Numbered from the stretch's first letter, positions 26,400-38,394 are shown. The stretch is DNA of 64,000 nucleotides from Kuschelorhynchus macadamiae (GCA_030620095.1 JAUTXW010000110.1:1543501-1607500), one strand, 5' to 3'. The notes: generated by a model from the letters alone, not told the origin. Program-made: numbers and translations.

Positions 26400-27540
26400 A
26401 AAGACAAATTTACCGATTTTTACTTCCCTCTTAAAATGGAACTGTAACCGTTAATAAAATCAGCCTCCGAGATTTCTTCGATTCTTTACGTTTCAAGGTC
26501 TCTAGATGCCGAGAGACATGTTTTCTCGATTCCGATGCGCGTCGGTCTGTCTGTCTGTCTGCCTGTTCCAGGCATAGCTAGAAAACTGCTTATCCTATTA
26601 ATTTCAAATTTTGGTAAAAAATTAAGGGTGGTATGGGGATGACTATGTTGGTAAATATTCAATATGGCAGAAAAAAAAGGCGGCCTAGTGAAATGTTTAA
26701 AGATTATTACTAAAAAATTACTATATACTTACCCAATTTAACTGAAATTGTGGACAAAACATAGGAATCAGCTGGTAAAATTTCAGAACGAATCCAAGAT
26801 GGCGAATCAAAATGGCGGCTTAGTAAAATATTTGAAAAATTCAACCTGAAAAAACTACTTATTAGATAAATTTTAAATTTTATACAAGTATTAACTGCAA
26901 CATAGAGATAAAATGATAAATTTGGGTACGAATTTAAAATGGTAGAACAAAATGGGGGCCTAGTGAAATGTTAAAAAAATTATTACTAAAAAATAATTGT
27001 CGGATTTACCTTAAATCTTGCATAAAAATCAAATGTTACATAAGAATGAACTGGTAATATTTTGGAACAAATCCAAGATAGCAAAACAAAACTGGGCCCT
27101 AATAACATTTTCATAAAATACATACATAAAAATCTGCCCGAAAAACTATTTACTAGATTAATTTCAAATTTTGTGCAAGCATTCAGTGTTACATAGGGAT
27201 AAAATGGTAAAATTGTGGCATGAATTCAAGATGCAGAAACAAAATGGCTACAAATAAGATGTTTAAAAAAATCAATGTAAAAACGAGTTATTCAATTTAT
27301 TTTAAAAGTATGCCAAAAAATCAAGTATGGCATAAATAGAAACTGGTAAAATATTGGTACGTGGAATAAATTGACGCTCAATAAAAATATCTAAAAAGAC
27401 AGTAAACATGTGTTACTAAATAACTATGTGGGGAATTAAATTGGGTCACACTTCACTATTCTTAATAAAAGGAAAAATTCATCACGAGGGTAGAGAAATT
27501 TAGCGATTTTATATTTTGATTTCTAAACAATTTGATAGGT
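26400..27540 (+). repeat. Family R interspersed repeat, + copy
   Basis: The copy begins with 'tttttacttccctcttaaaa', passes 'agatgccgagagacatgttt' and a run of 'tctg' units (26,548-26,565). It then consists of degenerate ~120-155-bp units, each with 'aaaactact...attt.aaattttg' followed by 'tggtaaaatttt' and 'atggc...aacaaaatgg'. It ends in 'ttcactattcttaataaaag'. No protein is encoded. I do not recognise the family. Confidence 0.8.
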
Positions 27541-27544
27541 CGCC

Positions 27545-28185
27545 ATTTTGTTTCACTATATTGTATTCGTATCAATATTTTACCAGTTTCTACCTGTCAC
27601 ACTTAATTTTTTGAAAAATTTATACAAATATACAAAAATAGAAGTTTTTTTACGCCGGTTTTTAAAACATTTTATATGGCCGCCATTTTGTTCCGCCACC
27701 CTGAATTTGTACCAAAACTTATCAAATTAATTACCATATCATACGAAATTTTAGCACAAAATTTGGAATCAATCGAATAGGTAGTTTTTCTAGAATGATT
27801 TTTTAAACACTTCGCCATCTTGAATTCGTATCAAAATTTTACCAGTTCATTCCTATGTCACATTTGAATTTTTTACAAAATTTGAAATAAATGAGATAAG
27901 TAGTTTTTTAGTAATATAATTTTTAATATTCTACTAAGCTCGCATTTTGTTCCGCCGTATTAGATTTTTAATAAAATATTACCATGTCATACCCATATGA
28001 TCCTTAAATTTTGATCTAAATTTGAAGTCAATCGAGTAAGTAGTTTTTTGCTATCCGGACAGATAGCCAGACCGACGCACGCACGGAACGGAACTGAAGA
28101 AACAAAGAGACCGTAAAACGTGAACATCTGGAAAAATCCCTGAGGGTGATTTTTTTCACGATTAAATTTGATTTGGTCATTATAA
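27545..28185 (-). repeat. Family R repeat, inverted copy
   Basis: Complement of the preceding copy, head-to-head with it: 'cgccattttgttccgcca', 'ttaccagtt' and finally the reversed 'cggtctggctatctgtcc' region at 28,055-28,075. Together with 26,400-27,540 it forms a long imperfect palindrome. Confidence 0.75.
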
Positions 28186-28194
28186 GAAAGTCGT

Positions 28195-29578
28195 CCAGAA
28201 TTCAGGTTCTGAAGATATCCCCGAGGCTACAAAGGTAGAGATACGAAATGCCCTAAACCATTGTAAAAACCAAAAAAGCCCAGGTGAAGATAGAATAACA
28301 AACGAGATGTTGAAAACAGGAGGAGAACAGTTATTAGAGTCTATTAAAATACTATTCAAAAACGGTGATGTTGATAATATCGAACAATATCGACCAATTA
28401 GTCTTCTGTCTCACCTTTACAAACTATTCACCAAAGTGATAACGAACCGGTTGACATACATTCTAGACTTTTACCAACCAGTTGAGCACGCACGCTTTCG
28501 TAAGGGATTCAGTACTACATGCCATCTTCAAACCTTACGCACACTCGTTGAAAAGTGTACAGAGTATAATGTCCCCCTCCATCTTGCTTTTGTGGACTTC
28601 CAAAAAGCATTTGACTCCCTGGAAATATGGGCGATTCTTCAGGCCATGAATGATGCTAGGATTGACTCTAGATACTTCAATCTTATCAAGTGTATTTACA
28701 AGAACGCTACACTACAAGTCAGGTTCGATGATGACACCATTGCCGATAAGATTCCTATCCAAAGAGGCGTCTGACAAAAGGATACTATTTCTCGGAAACT
28801 TTTCACTTTGGCACTTGAAAATATTTTCAAAAGGCTGTCATGGCAGAACCAAGGAGTAAACATTGATGGAACTTTGCTAAGTCACTTGCGTTTTGCAGAT
28901 GACATAGTGCTCATTAGTAGCGACGCTGCAGAATTAACCACAATGTTGGAAGAACTACATCAAACACCGAGTGAAGTAGGATTGAAAATTAATCTGTCTA
29001 AAACAAAAGATTGGAAAGGAGAACCAGACCTCAGAAATAGCAAGCAGGGTAGGACTCGGTTGAGCCCCTTTCGAAAGATTGGGACATATATTTAAAGATT
29101 CAAAAATAGACCTGAACCTCAAAAGGAAAGTATACGAATCATGCATTTTACCTGTGAAAACATATGGCCTAGACACAATGACTCTCACACAAAAAAGTGA
29201 TAACAGGTTAAGAACAACTCAAAGAGCAATGGAAAGGGTCATTCTCGGAATAATTTTGAGGGACAGGGTAAGAAATACAGAAATAAGAAGAAGAACGACG
29301 GTGACAGACATTGTGAAACGCGTAGTACAATTGAAGTGGAGATGGGGTGGGCATGTGGCAAGACAAGACCCTTCAAAACGGACGAAAAGACTACTTCAGT
29401 GGCGTTCTAGGCCGACGAAAAGAAATATCGGAAGACCTCCTAGAAGATGGCACGATGACTTGAGGGAAACAGCTGGGAAAAACTGGATGCGAATAGCCGA
29501 GGATAGAGAAACATCGAAGAATTTGGAAGGGGCCTACATTCAGAAGTGGATGGAAAATGGTTGAGGAAGAAGAAGAAC
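28195..29578 (+). mobile_element. 5'-truncated RTE-like non-LTR retrotransposon
   Basis: Starts abruptly inside an RT-coding region and ends just after the stop codon in 'gaggaagaagaagaa', a short simple-repeat tail of the kind many RTE-type elements carry. It sits inside an inverted family R copy, whose sequence resumes at about 29,600. Confidence 0.7.
28200..29564 (+). pseudogene. RTE-like reverse transcriptase, inactivated
   Basis: The reading starts near SGSEDIPEATKVEIRNAL and includes the RT entry motif IEQYRPISLLSHLYKLFTK, then RFRKGFSTTCHLQTL and the first catalytic motif AFVDFQKAFDS (about 28,590-28,620). An in-frame TGA at 28,772-28,774 falls where the GVRQGD-type motif should be, and the frame continues with TISRKLFTLALENIFKRLSW. 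The catalytic motif LRFADDIVLIS follows at about 28,885. After INLSKTK (about 29,010) a deletion with a frameshift removes roughly 50 codons. The C-terminal part HIFKDSKIDLNLKRKVYESC to KWMENG ends at 29,564. The endonuclease domain is absent through 5' truncation. Confidence 0.85.
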
Positions 29579-29599
29579 GATTAGTACGTATCTAGTAAT

Positions 29600-29745
29600 A
29601 TAATAATAATATTTTTTAACGCTTTACTAGAGCGCCATTTAATTCCGCCATATTGCATTTTTCCAAAATGTTACCAGTAGTAGTTTTTTAACTAGGCCAC
29701 TAACAAATTTACCGACAGAAGTAAAAAACATGTTTTGGGCATCTA
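29600..29745 (-). repeat. Family R repeat, remainder of inverted copy
   Basis: 'gagcgccatttaattccgcc' and 'ttaccagtagtagttttt' continue the inverted copy on the far side of the RTE-like insertion. Confidence 0.6.
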
Positions 29746-31320
29746 GTTAACTTGATTTTTTAGGATTGCAATACTTCCTACTCACGAAGAAGGAAAAAAT
29801 CACATCTTAAGAACATGCAAGACGATTTTATTCAAATTTGGGAAAAATGCTGTTTTTGAAAATGTAATAAATCAAATACTGACCTAGATAATTGATATAT
29901 TTTTTATTTAGATTTTAAGAACTTTTAGGAACTTGTTTATAAAACTATACGCGTATACCGATTTCACAGAAACAAAAAAAAATCGTATTTTGAAACCAAA
30001 AAATTATCAGTGGTATAGAGACTTATTATATTTTTGGGGCATATTTAAAGGCATAATTTTTCTATTTGAATCAAACTAATAACAAAACTTGGTGTAGGTA
30101 AATGTCTCGGAACCATTGACGTTACTGGCGCAGATTAAATGTTTTTCAAATATAAATAAAAAACAATATTTTAAAAGCAAATACCTCAAGTTGTGGTCGC
30201 CATTGGCCTACATATATGAGGAAGAACTTTCCAAAACACATGTTTTGGTATCTTCATTCTTTTAGTTTTAAATGATATTCAGTTATTTTCAAACCAGATG
30301 GACAATTGAAATGTAAATCTAATAAACAAAATGGGTTCATATTTAATTTTGAACCATTCTCCAAACCTCCAATAACATTCTCTTAAAACATCTGTTAGGT
30401 ACATCAATGTTCATTTAGCGATCACTTAATCATCTTAAATTTGATATTTATCAGACAAAATAAATAATATAAATCAATCTCCAGAATTAACCTAATTATA
30501 TATCTCATATTTCAAATTTGTTAATAAATCAGTTTGGGAAGAGAGCTGGATGAACTCCAAATGGCTACCTATAGTCTATTTATATCACAATAGGATTTTG
30601 GTTTTAATGTTGTATTAAATTTTAAATGGCTATTAAACGTGATTTATTGTATAAATATTATGTTGCTTTATGCACCTTGTGTTTCATCTAACGGATTTTT
30701 TTTGGACTCAAATCTTGACAACAAAACCTTCTTTCAGAGTCACTGACACTTTTAAAGGATATCTGGGAATTTTCGAGTTTTACCAAATATTAGTGATATT
30801 GCTCCTGTAGAGTATGCATTTTTCTGATGCACACTACAGCGCCGGATTAAGGATATTGTAGATAGTAGGCCTTGACATTTTACATTGTATTGCATCTAAC
30901 TAGGATCCTAATACGCCTGCCCCATAATATCGTTTGTTTTTAATTATACAAGGTCCGGCGATAGGATTTGCAAAGGTTGCTATTAAAATACTGTTTATTT
31001 AACAACGATAAATACTGATAAACCTGAAGTTTGTTATTAAATTTTGTGTTACAGTGGCAAATTAGCCAAACAACTAACAGATCTTTGCTCTAAAATCGTT
31101 AATCTTGACTCAGTCCATTGTGCAAACACAGAGACATTTTCGACCTGTATTTAATTTGCCAGTGCATAATAAAGAAATTCGATTTTGACATGGGTAAGAA
31201 ATTTCAACAAAAGAGGAAGCGTAATCTCTAAATTTGTTGATTGTACCCGTACAGCTCGTATACAATAAAATATTGAATGAGTCAGGGCAGTTAGTGAACA
31301 GAATCCACAACATTCTGCAA
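29746..31320. other. No gene seen; possible single hAT-like end
   Basis: AT-rich. At 30,837-30,853 'acagcgccggattaagg' looks like a hAT-type terminal repeat, but I found no inverted partner nearby. Confidence 0.35.
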
Positions 31321-31326
31321 CAATTA

Positions 31327-31728
31327 AGTTTGCGACGACTCGTACATCAGGATTTGAAATTCCATCCGTACAAGATATAGATAGCCCAGAGGCTGACTCC
31401 TATTGATAAAGTAAATCGTCTCGATTTCTGCTGGCATTTTTTAGGAATATTGAACAACAATGAAGAAATTCTTGATAAACTGATCATATCTGACAAAGCT
31501 CATTTTCATCTCAATGGGTATGTTAACAAACAAAATTTGCCCTACTGGGCAGAACACAATCCAAGAGAAGCGCAGGAAAAACCACTTTATAACCAAAAGG
31601 TAACAGTGTGGTGTGGAGTTCCCGCATTTGGTGTCAACGGATCATACTTCTTTGAAGAAAACGGCTACACCGTTACTGTCAATTCAGCTCGGTATGTTGG
31701 GAAACAGGACTGGGAGTATATCGGATAA
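31327..31728 (+). pseudogene. Tc1/mariner-type transposase, 5' part, interrupted
   Basis: The frame SLRRLVHQDLKFHPYKI, a TAG at 31,378-31,380, then IAQRLTPIDKVNRLDFCWHF and LDKLIISDKAHFHLNGYV. ISDKAHF holds the first catalytic Asp. It continues KVTVWCGVPAFGVNGSYFFE, a standard block of this superfamily, and stops at 31,728 where a Penelope-like element has inserted. The remainder lies at 32,810-33,275. Confidence 0.8.
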
Positions 31729-31790
31729 TTGGTTTTATACTTTACATCAAAATACAAGAGTTCTAACCACACTACACCACAACTTGTTAC

Positions 31791-31835
31791 GTTCTAGACG
31801 CGCGTTTCGCTAACCAAGTTAACATCATCAGCAGA
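31791..31835 (-). ncRNA. Hammerhead-ribozyme-like motif in the Penelope-like tail
   Basis: Read on the minus strand, UCUG (possible stem I) leads into CUGAUGA (31,825-31,831). A U then precedes a 6-bp stem II GUUAAC-UUG-GUUAGC (31,809-31,823), followed by GAAAC (31,804-31,808), then GCGCGUC, then UAGA, which can pair with UCUG. CUGANGA...GAAA...UH is the hammerhead core, and Penelope-like elements are known to carry hammerheads in their tails. The extra U before stem II and the very short stem III (self-complementary ACGCGCGU) are departures, so activity is uncertain. Confidence 0.5.
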
Positions 31836-31889
31836 TGATATAAACTAAAGTAACTTATCCTAACCGAGACTTTTTATAGGTAAATGTGG

Positions 31890-32285
31890 TCACACTTGGT
31901 TGCACCCGACTGCACCGTTGTCGAGTAACCAATAGAGGGGACTATAGGGAATAGGCCCTCTCTCTTTATTTAGTGCTTTCTTACTACATTTAACTATTTC
32001 TATACTCTCAAATGCATGCAATAATCTATTATTAGATACATTTTTAATCAACTTAAGATTATTTATTCCTATTTGGTGAATGTTTTTCAAAGCATGTTGA
32101 ACAACGCCTGAGTTTTCTGTTCTTCCGTATCTTAAATGTGCCATGTGTTCTTTAAAACGAATGTTTATGGAGCGTTTAGTTTGCCCAACATACTTTAGAT
32201 CGCAGTCATTACAGCTAATTTCATAGATGCCACTCCTCTCCTTCAAGTCGACTTTGTCTTTACGGTTTCCAAGGAGATTTTTCAA
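31890..32285 (-). pseudogene. Penelope-like GIY-YIG endonuclease domain (5' truncated)
   Basis: The 131-codon frame has SGIYEISCNDCDLKYVGQT, with both GIY and YVG signature motifs and the CxxC typical of Penelope-like nucleases. It continues RSINIRFKEHMAHLRYGR and VVQHALKN. It ends at 31,890 with an ordinary stop. The RT part is missing upstream, where a TAA blocks the frame. The nuclease module itself is unbroken, unlike the copy at 13.7 kb. Confidence 0.85.
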
Positions 32286-32809
32286 ACTGTTCTCCGTTTA
32301 TTAAATCTTTAAAAATGCAATGATGCTAAATTGTAGCACCAGCAGGTGCAAACTCACGGAAAGGACCATATAAACGTTGTAATTGTTATAAGTCACATGT
32401 TAGTAAGTAGTTTCTTTTTTGACCAAGGTATATAAATGTAAATATACTTGAATTAATATATCTAATAAACTTAGTTCATTAGTTTATAAGTTGTCTTAAT
32501 TATAGTGTACCTGATTACGACAAGTATGTACTAATACTAACCATTTTGTAGCGTTATTTTTAAATTTGAATACCTATCATCTGAGTTGGAGATAGGGTAG
32601 GCACTGGTACTAATTAATCAAAAATATACAATATAAATTTTATGTTTTATTCAACGAAAAAAGGGGTGCCTAAGACTCTAAAACCGTCAAAGACGATGTG
32701 CAACTACGTAATGTGAAACTCACCTTTTGTACCGTATAATACCTTAGTTTTATACTGCTACATATTATACCGTATTATTAGTAATACATATTATATAAAA
32801 CGTATTATA

Positions 32810-33277
32810 CGTTCCAAATCCTGTTGGCAAATATTTGTAACTTCGGAGGTCCAAAGAAGGGGTCAAGGTGAAGTCTGGTTCCAACAGGATGGCGCAATAA
32901 CGCATACATCAAGAAGGGCCATCGTTGTTTTACAGCGCATTTCTGAATGACCTAATTTCAATGTTTTGCGACATTGCATGGCCCGCTTTTGCAACATTGC
33001 ATGAACCGCAAGGTCGCCAAATATAATTGTCCCCGATTTCTTTCTCTGCGAATATCTAAAGCGAAAAGTATTCTTTATTGGTCGCCAAACACTTCCTCAA
33101 CTCAAAGAAAGGATTCGTGAAGAGATAGTCTCGATAAACATGAACGTTGAATTACTTAGACGCGTTATGTTTCAATTTGCAGGAATGCGTAACAGAAGAC
33201 GGGGGCCATCTCAAGAAAGTGATCTTTGCAAACTAGAAGTGTTTCAACGAATTTCCAAAATTGCATTTTTAGTGTAA
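32810..33277 (+). pseudogene. Tc1/mariner-type transposase, 3' part
   Basis: Continues the gene broken at 31,728. EVWFQQDGAITHTSRRAIVV (32,870-32,928) carries the second catalytic Asp, followed by frameshifts. A degraded block near 33,030 would hold the third acidic residue, and a C-terminal stretch QLKERIREEIVSINMNVELL then RRVMFQFAGMRNRRRGPSQE ends near 33,277. Confidence 0.7.
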
Positions 33278-33429
33278 GTAACAATAAGTCCAAATATATT
33301 CTTTGTATCCTCACGGTCGCCTATTAAAAATCGTTCAATTCTATTGCCAGGTTTTAGAGTGTATTTAACTTATTGATGACTATGGATTCCACTCCAGATA
33401 TTAACCATTTATTTCTAGAGAAAACCATG

Positions 33430-34555
33430 GTGTTAAGTTCTTTTCACTTCCCTCGTAAAAGGAAGTATTGTAATCGTGGAAAAATCACCCTCCATGATGT
33501 TTCCAGATCGCTACGTTTTCAAGAGATACCGAAAAACATGTTTTCTCGATTCCGTCGGTCTGTCGGCGTGTCACATGTGGATGAACTAGTAACATTTTGG
33601 TAAAAATAAAATATTACGAAACAAAATGACGGCCTACTGAAATATTAAAAAAAATTATTGCTAAAAAACGACCTGTAAAAAATAGCATTTTACATAGGAA
33701 TAGACAGGTAAAATTTTGGTACTAATTGATAAAATATTTGAAAATTCAGCCTGAAAACACTACCTACTTAATAGATTGATTTCAAATTTTGTACAAGGAT
33801 TAAATTGTGGTATAGAGATGAACTGGTAAAATTGTGGTACGAATTCAAAATGGTGGAACAAAATGGCGGCCAAATACAATTTTTATACACTTGAAAAAAT
33901 CACCTTCCCAAGTTTTACAGATTTTTACCTATTAGAGTCCTCTATTTATTACCAGAAATGCGTTTTCTTAATTCCGCCGATCTGACAATTAAGGATCATA
34001 CGGGAATATTTTGGCAAAAATCCAATATGGCGGAACAAAATAGCGGCCTAGTGAAATGTTAAGAAAAATTGTTATACAATTTACCTCAAATTTTACACAA
34101 AAATAAAGTGTTACATAGGAATGAACTGGTAACATTTTGGTAGGAATTTAAAAAAATTAGAATGAAAACTACTTATTTTAATTTCAAAATGTGTGCAAGC
34201 ATTAAGTGTGACATAGTGATAAAATTGAAAAACTGTAGTACGAATTCAAGATGGAGAAACAAAATGAAGGCCAAATAAGATGTTTAAAAAAATCAAAGTT
34301 AAAAATCTTCTTATTTAATTGACTTCAAATGTTTCACAAAAATTAAACGCTATATAGGCATGAACTGCACGAATTAAAACATGAGGGATAAAAACGTCTT
34401 AAAAAAAAATCAATGTAAAAACTTCTTATTTCATATACTTTAAATTCTGTTCAAAAATCAAGTGTGGCATAGGTAAAATATTGTTACGAATCCTATATGG
34501 TAGAACAAATTGGCGCCGAATAAATATATTTGAAAAGGCAGAATATATGTGTTAC
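33430..34555 (+). repeat. Family R interspersed repeat, + copy
   Basis: Starts 'tcacttccctcgtaaaagga' with the hallmark 'gtattgtaatcg' and 'cgattccgtcggtctgtcgg'. Then come ~120-bp units with 'aactggtaaaattgtggtac' and 'aaaatggcggcc' phrases. It breaks off at the hAT element starting at 34,563 and its end ('cttcactattcctaatcaaa') appears at 35,804-35,830, beyond that element. Confidence 0.8.
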
Positions 34556-34562
34556 TAAATTG

Positions 34563-35801
34563 CAGTGGCGGCTCGTGGTGAATTATATTGGAAGGTCAAT
34601 AACAAATTTAAAAATAGGCATACTTAAAATAAAAATAAATATCATAGCTTTAAATTGAGCTTTAAATTCTCGTGAAGTTCAAGTCTACTCTTCGTGCTTT
34701 AGAATTGGAAAAATGCTGAATGACACGTTCGTTAAAATTGCACGCATTCTTTTTATAAACGGTACTTAACATTCCTAAAGCGGATAGTTTATCTTGTCCC
34801 AACTCTTTAACAAAATTTATAAGCCCTCGAAAAACCCCTGGATTTTCAGACAAAGCCGTTTCATCATGGCCACGTAGTGCCAGCTCGAATGTCCCATAAA
34901 ATTTTACACAATCTATAATTTTGTTTAAAATATAACGATTTTTGGATACATTTTCATTAAAATCTCTAAGGGATTTTCTATAAACTGTGTCAGTTGAGTG
35001 AGAATATCAACACTTCCGACCGTAGCATAGTTCACATTTCATGTGATCTGCAGAAAACACATGTTTTTTTATTTTTTCTTTTGAGTGTTTAAGTCTTTAA
35101 CACCGGTTTTGTACCATAATGAGTCCGACGAGTCCTTAGAAAACAACAAACATAACAGTAAATTGAGTTAGAGATTTCACAACCACATATCCATTTAGCT
35201 AAATCATACATACTTTTGCGGAAGTTTCGATGAACTTCTTTATTTTTGTCTTTACTAGTTTGTCGTACACTGAGTTCTGGCAAACTTGCCTTGAACTCGG
35301 TTATGTTCTCAAAATTAAGTTCGTTAGCACTCTTTAGTTGTTTAATTTTTTGCACTACCGACATTTTATTTCATCTACATTCACAACTCAAACATAGACC
35401 ACCTTGAAATTGGTTATTTTGGCAAAATTAAGTTCGTAAGCACTTTTTAGTGGTTTATTTTTTGCACTAGTCACTACCAACATTTTATTTCCTGTATATT
35501 TCCAACTCACACATGGATCATAAAAATAAAAATATATATATTACAAAAAACAGTATAGATCGCGATTTTATATTCCATTTGCTATCATGTTCGGGTGCCG
35601 CTCGGAAGCTATGAAATCTTCGAGTACTTTCGTCAAGCTTTAAGGTAATCAGGGCAATTCGGACTGCCCAGCCTAACTTAACTTTTCCGAAGGTTCGCGT
35701 TTTATTACAACTATTAGGAGGGATGGTCAAACGAATAATTTTTTTTCTGAAATATTTTTGGGGGTGATTAACCAAATGTCCCTATGGAAGAGCCGCCACT
35801 G
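34563..35801. mobile_element. hAT-like element, copy 2 (1239 bp), internally deleted
   Basis: Same ends as the element at 5,583: CAGTGGCGGCTCGTGGTG at the left and GAAGAGCCGCCACTG at the right. It retains transposase pieces on the minus strand. It carries an internal ~130-bp tandem duplication: a segment containing 'ttaagttcgt.agcact', 'ctacc.acattttattt' and 'aactca.aca' occurs at about 35,315-35,400 and again at 35,425-35,515. No clean 8-bp duplication is seen (ctaaattg versus tcatactt). Comparison with other family R copies suggests a few bases of the target were lost. Confidence 0.8.
34662..35364 (-). pseudogene. hAT transposase remnant: TTF-type zinc finger + DUF4371 joined to the C-terminus
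   Basis: The 5' part (35,364-35,089) reads SVRQTSKDKNKEVHRNFRKS then YDLAKWICGCEISNSIYCYV, a TTF-type zinc finger. After decay, the next part (about 35,010-34,800) reads SKNRYILNKIIDCVKFYGTF, then ELALRGHDETALSENPGVF and RGLINFV, which is the start of DUF4371 as in ZMYM1-like hAT transposases. It jumps at about 34,795 to LSALGMLSTVYKK and a short C-terminal piece NFNERVIQHFSNSKARRVDL, with a stop at 34,662. The DDE catalytic and dimerisation regions are deleted, so it cannot act by itself. Confidence 0.7.
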
Positions 35802-36597
35802 TCATACTTCACTATTCCTAATCAAAGGAAAAATTTATATCGAGGGAAGTTTCGGGTAAAGGGAATTTGCTGATTTTTTATGTACTTAATGTTCGTACAC
35901 TAGAACAGATCCAAATTTATGCATGTCCAGTCATATCATAATACTGCTAATATTAAATACAAACTAGATTTAAAGAAAATACATATTTAGCAGTTTGAGA
36001 GCAATATGTGGCACACTGGCACACGGTTTAAATTTAGTGAGCAGAAAGCTGATTGGAAGCTATTAAGAGGAGTCAATCTACTGGAAATATTCGGGGAAAA
36101 GGAAATGCCCTTTTCCTCGTTTTTTTTTGTTTAAATATGTTGGTGGAATCACAAAGGAAGGAAATTCTGAAGAACAATGGGATGTAATTTTTTTTTACTT
36201 TTGTAGAAATAATCGGTAAAGTAGCTTTATCCGCCACGTTCTTCTTAATGGATTCTACTGTATTATACCTACATATAGTTAATTGGTAATACATTTTTAT
36301 CACATTATATAATTAATAATACGTGTCACGTTTCTTGATAAAGTGAAAATTTCATTTTGATGAAAATTCTGTTAAAAATGCTTTGCCTAGATTTCTACCC
36401 AAGTACGAACTTACCTTATAATAACACTCTCGTATTATTACAGTTTTATTTATACAATATCTATAAAGTTATTGCCAAATAAACATACGTATATATAAAC
36501 TATGTTATCTGTGTGAGGTCGAATTCGTGGTAAGACCAAGTTACCGATTTTTATAAATATGCGTTTTGCTTATATTTTTTATAATTTTTGCTAAATT
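35802..36597. other. End of a family R copy, then unassigned AT-rich DNA
   Basis: 35,802-35,870 completes the family R copy broken by the hAT element. 35,880-36,590 shows no gene or recognisable repeat. Confidence 0.45.
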
Positions 36598-37990
36598 TTA
36601 CTTCCCTTTTACTGTAATTGCGAACAAATCACCATCCGAGATTTTTTCAGATCTTTATCTTTCAGGATCCCTACATGGTGAAAAACATGCTTTCTCACTT
36701 CCGTCGGTCTGTCTGTCTGTCGGTCTGTCTGTTCGCGGCATAGTTAAAAAACTACTTTCCTGATTGATTTTAAAATGTAGTCATAAATTATGGGTCTCAT
36801 AGGGATGACCTGGTAATATTTTGATAAAAATCCATTATGGCAAAACAAAATAACGGCCTATCGAGATGTTAAAAATATTATTAAAAAACTACTTATCAAA
36901 TTTTGCACAAAAATTAAGTAATATGTAGAAATCAACTCGTAAAATTTTAGTACAAATCCAAGATGGCGGAACAAAATGGCTGCTTATTTAAATATTTAAA
37001 AATTCAGCCTGGAGGAACTACTTAATAGACTGATTTCAATATATGTGCTATAGCTAATTGTGGTATAGAGATGAACTAGTAAAAGTGTGGTACTAATTCA
37101 AGATGGCGGCCAAATAAAATATTTGTAATCATGAAAAAATCACCTTCACAGGTTTTACATATTTTTAGATGCCAAGAAATATATTTTATCAATTCCCTCA
37201 GTCCGTCTGTCGATTTGTCTATCTGTCTATCAGTTCGCAGCATAGCTCATAAGATTGACTTCAAATTTTAGTCAAAAATTAAGACTCATATGGGATTGAC
37301 CTGGTAATATTTTACCGAAAATCCAATATGCCGGAGCAAGATGACGCCCCAGTGAAACTTTAAAAAAATTATTACTAAAAATACTAATTATTCAATTTCC
37401 CTCAAATTTTGCACAAAAATCAAGTGTTATATGAGAATGAACCGGTAACATTTTGATATGAATATTAGATAGCAAACAAAATGGCGGCCTAATAAAATAT
37501 TTAAAAATTTAGCCTGAAAAACATATTTATTAGATTAATTTCAAATGTTGTGCCAGCATTAAGTGTGATATAAGGATAAACTGGTAAAGTTGTGTTACGA
37601 ATTCAAGATAGCCGAACAAAACGGCGGCGAAATAAAATGGTTAGGAAATCAACGTAAAAATTCTTCTTATTCAGTTGACTTTAAAGAAAAATTAAATATG
37701 ATATAAGGATAAAGTGGCACGAATTCCATATGAGGTAACAAAATCGAGGTGTGTGTGTCAATGTAAAAACTGCTTACTGAATTTATTTTAAATTGTGCTC
37801 AAGTGTGGCAGAAGTAGAAACTGGTAAAATATTACTAGGAATCCAATATGTTGGAAGAAAATGGCGTTTAATATAAATGTTTGAAAAGACAGTATATATA
37901 TGTGTTCCTAAATAGCTATGTACTGAACTAAATTGGATCACAGTTCACTATTCCTAATAAAAGGAAATATTCATAAGTTCCAGGTAAAGG
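36598..37990 (+). repeat. Family R interspersed repeat, longest + copy
   Basis: Starts 'ttttacttcccttttactgt', has a clean 'tctgtctgtctgt' run at 36,707-36,732 and a second, internal 'gtctgtc...tctatctgtctat' block at 37,201-37,230, followed by repeated units. The second block means two head regions are present, so this is two nested or tandem copies. It ends with 'cactattcctaataaaagg' near 37,945-37,968. Confidence 0.8.
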
Positions 37991-38394
37991 AAATTTTCCG
38001 ATATTTTATGTTGTGTCTATCAAGCCTAAAGGCATCGTTCTCTTGAATAGTCATTTGGCGCATGCGCAAATGGTAATTTATAGCAATACTTCTATTTTAT
38101 TTACATATCTAGCAATCATTCAAATTGAAACAAATATACGTTTTACATCTACACAAGTCTTACTGTCCAGATCTAACAACTTACCTATATACAAACATTC
38201 ATTCACTTACCATCTCTATTTAAATAAAACCACTCCAGAACGCCATTTTATTTATTTTGTTTTAAGTTTTTATTAATTTATATTTATTTTGAAATTTTTA
38301 TTATTTTATTTTCTATGAAAAATCAATTATAAAATGTATTAGTTTTATCTATAAAAGACAGTTATTCTTGGAAATGGAATTTTAGCGATATTAA

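Larger units (their letters stand above)
31735..32300 (-). mobile_element. Second Penelope-like element fragment (3' end)
   Basis: A minus-strand fragment containing the GIY-YIG endonuclease and the 3' tail. It splits a transposase gene. The upstream limit is uncertain: 32,300-32,810 is AT-rich, non-coding, and could be more of this element or another insertion. Confidence 0.65.

Noticed and set aside
30837..30853. hAT-like end 'acagcgccggattaagg'
   Set aside because: No inverted partner or duplication found within several kb, so no element is called.
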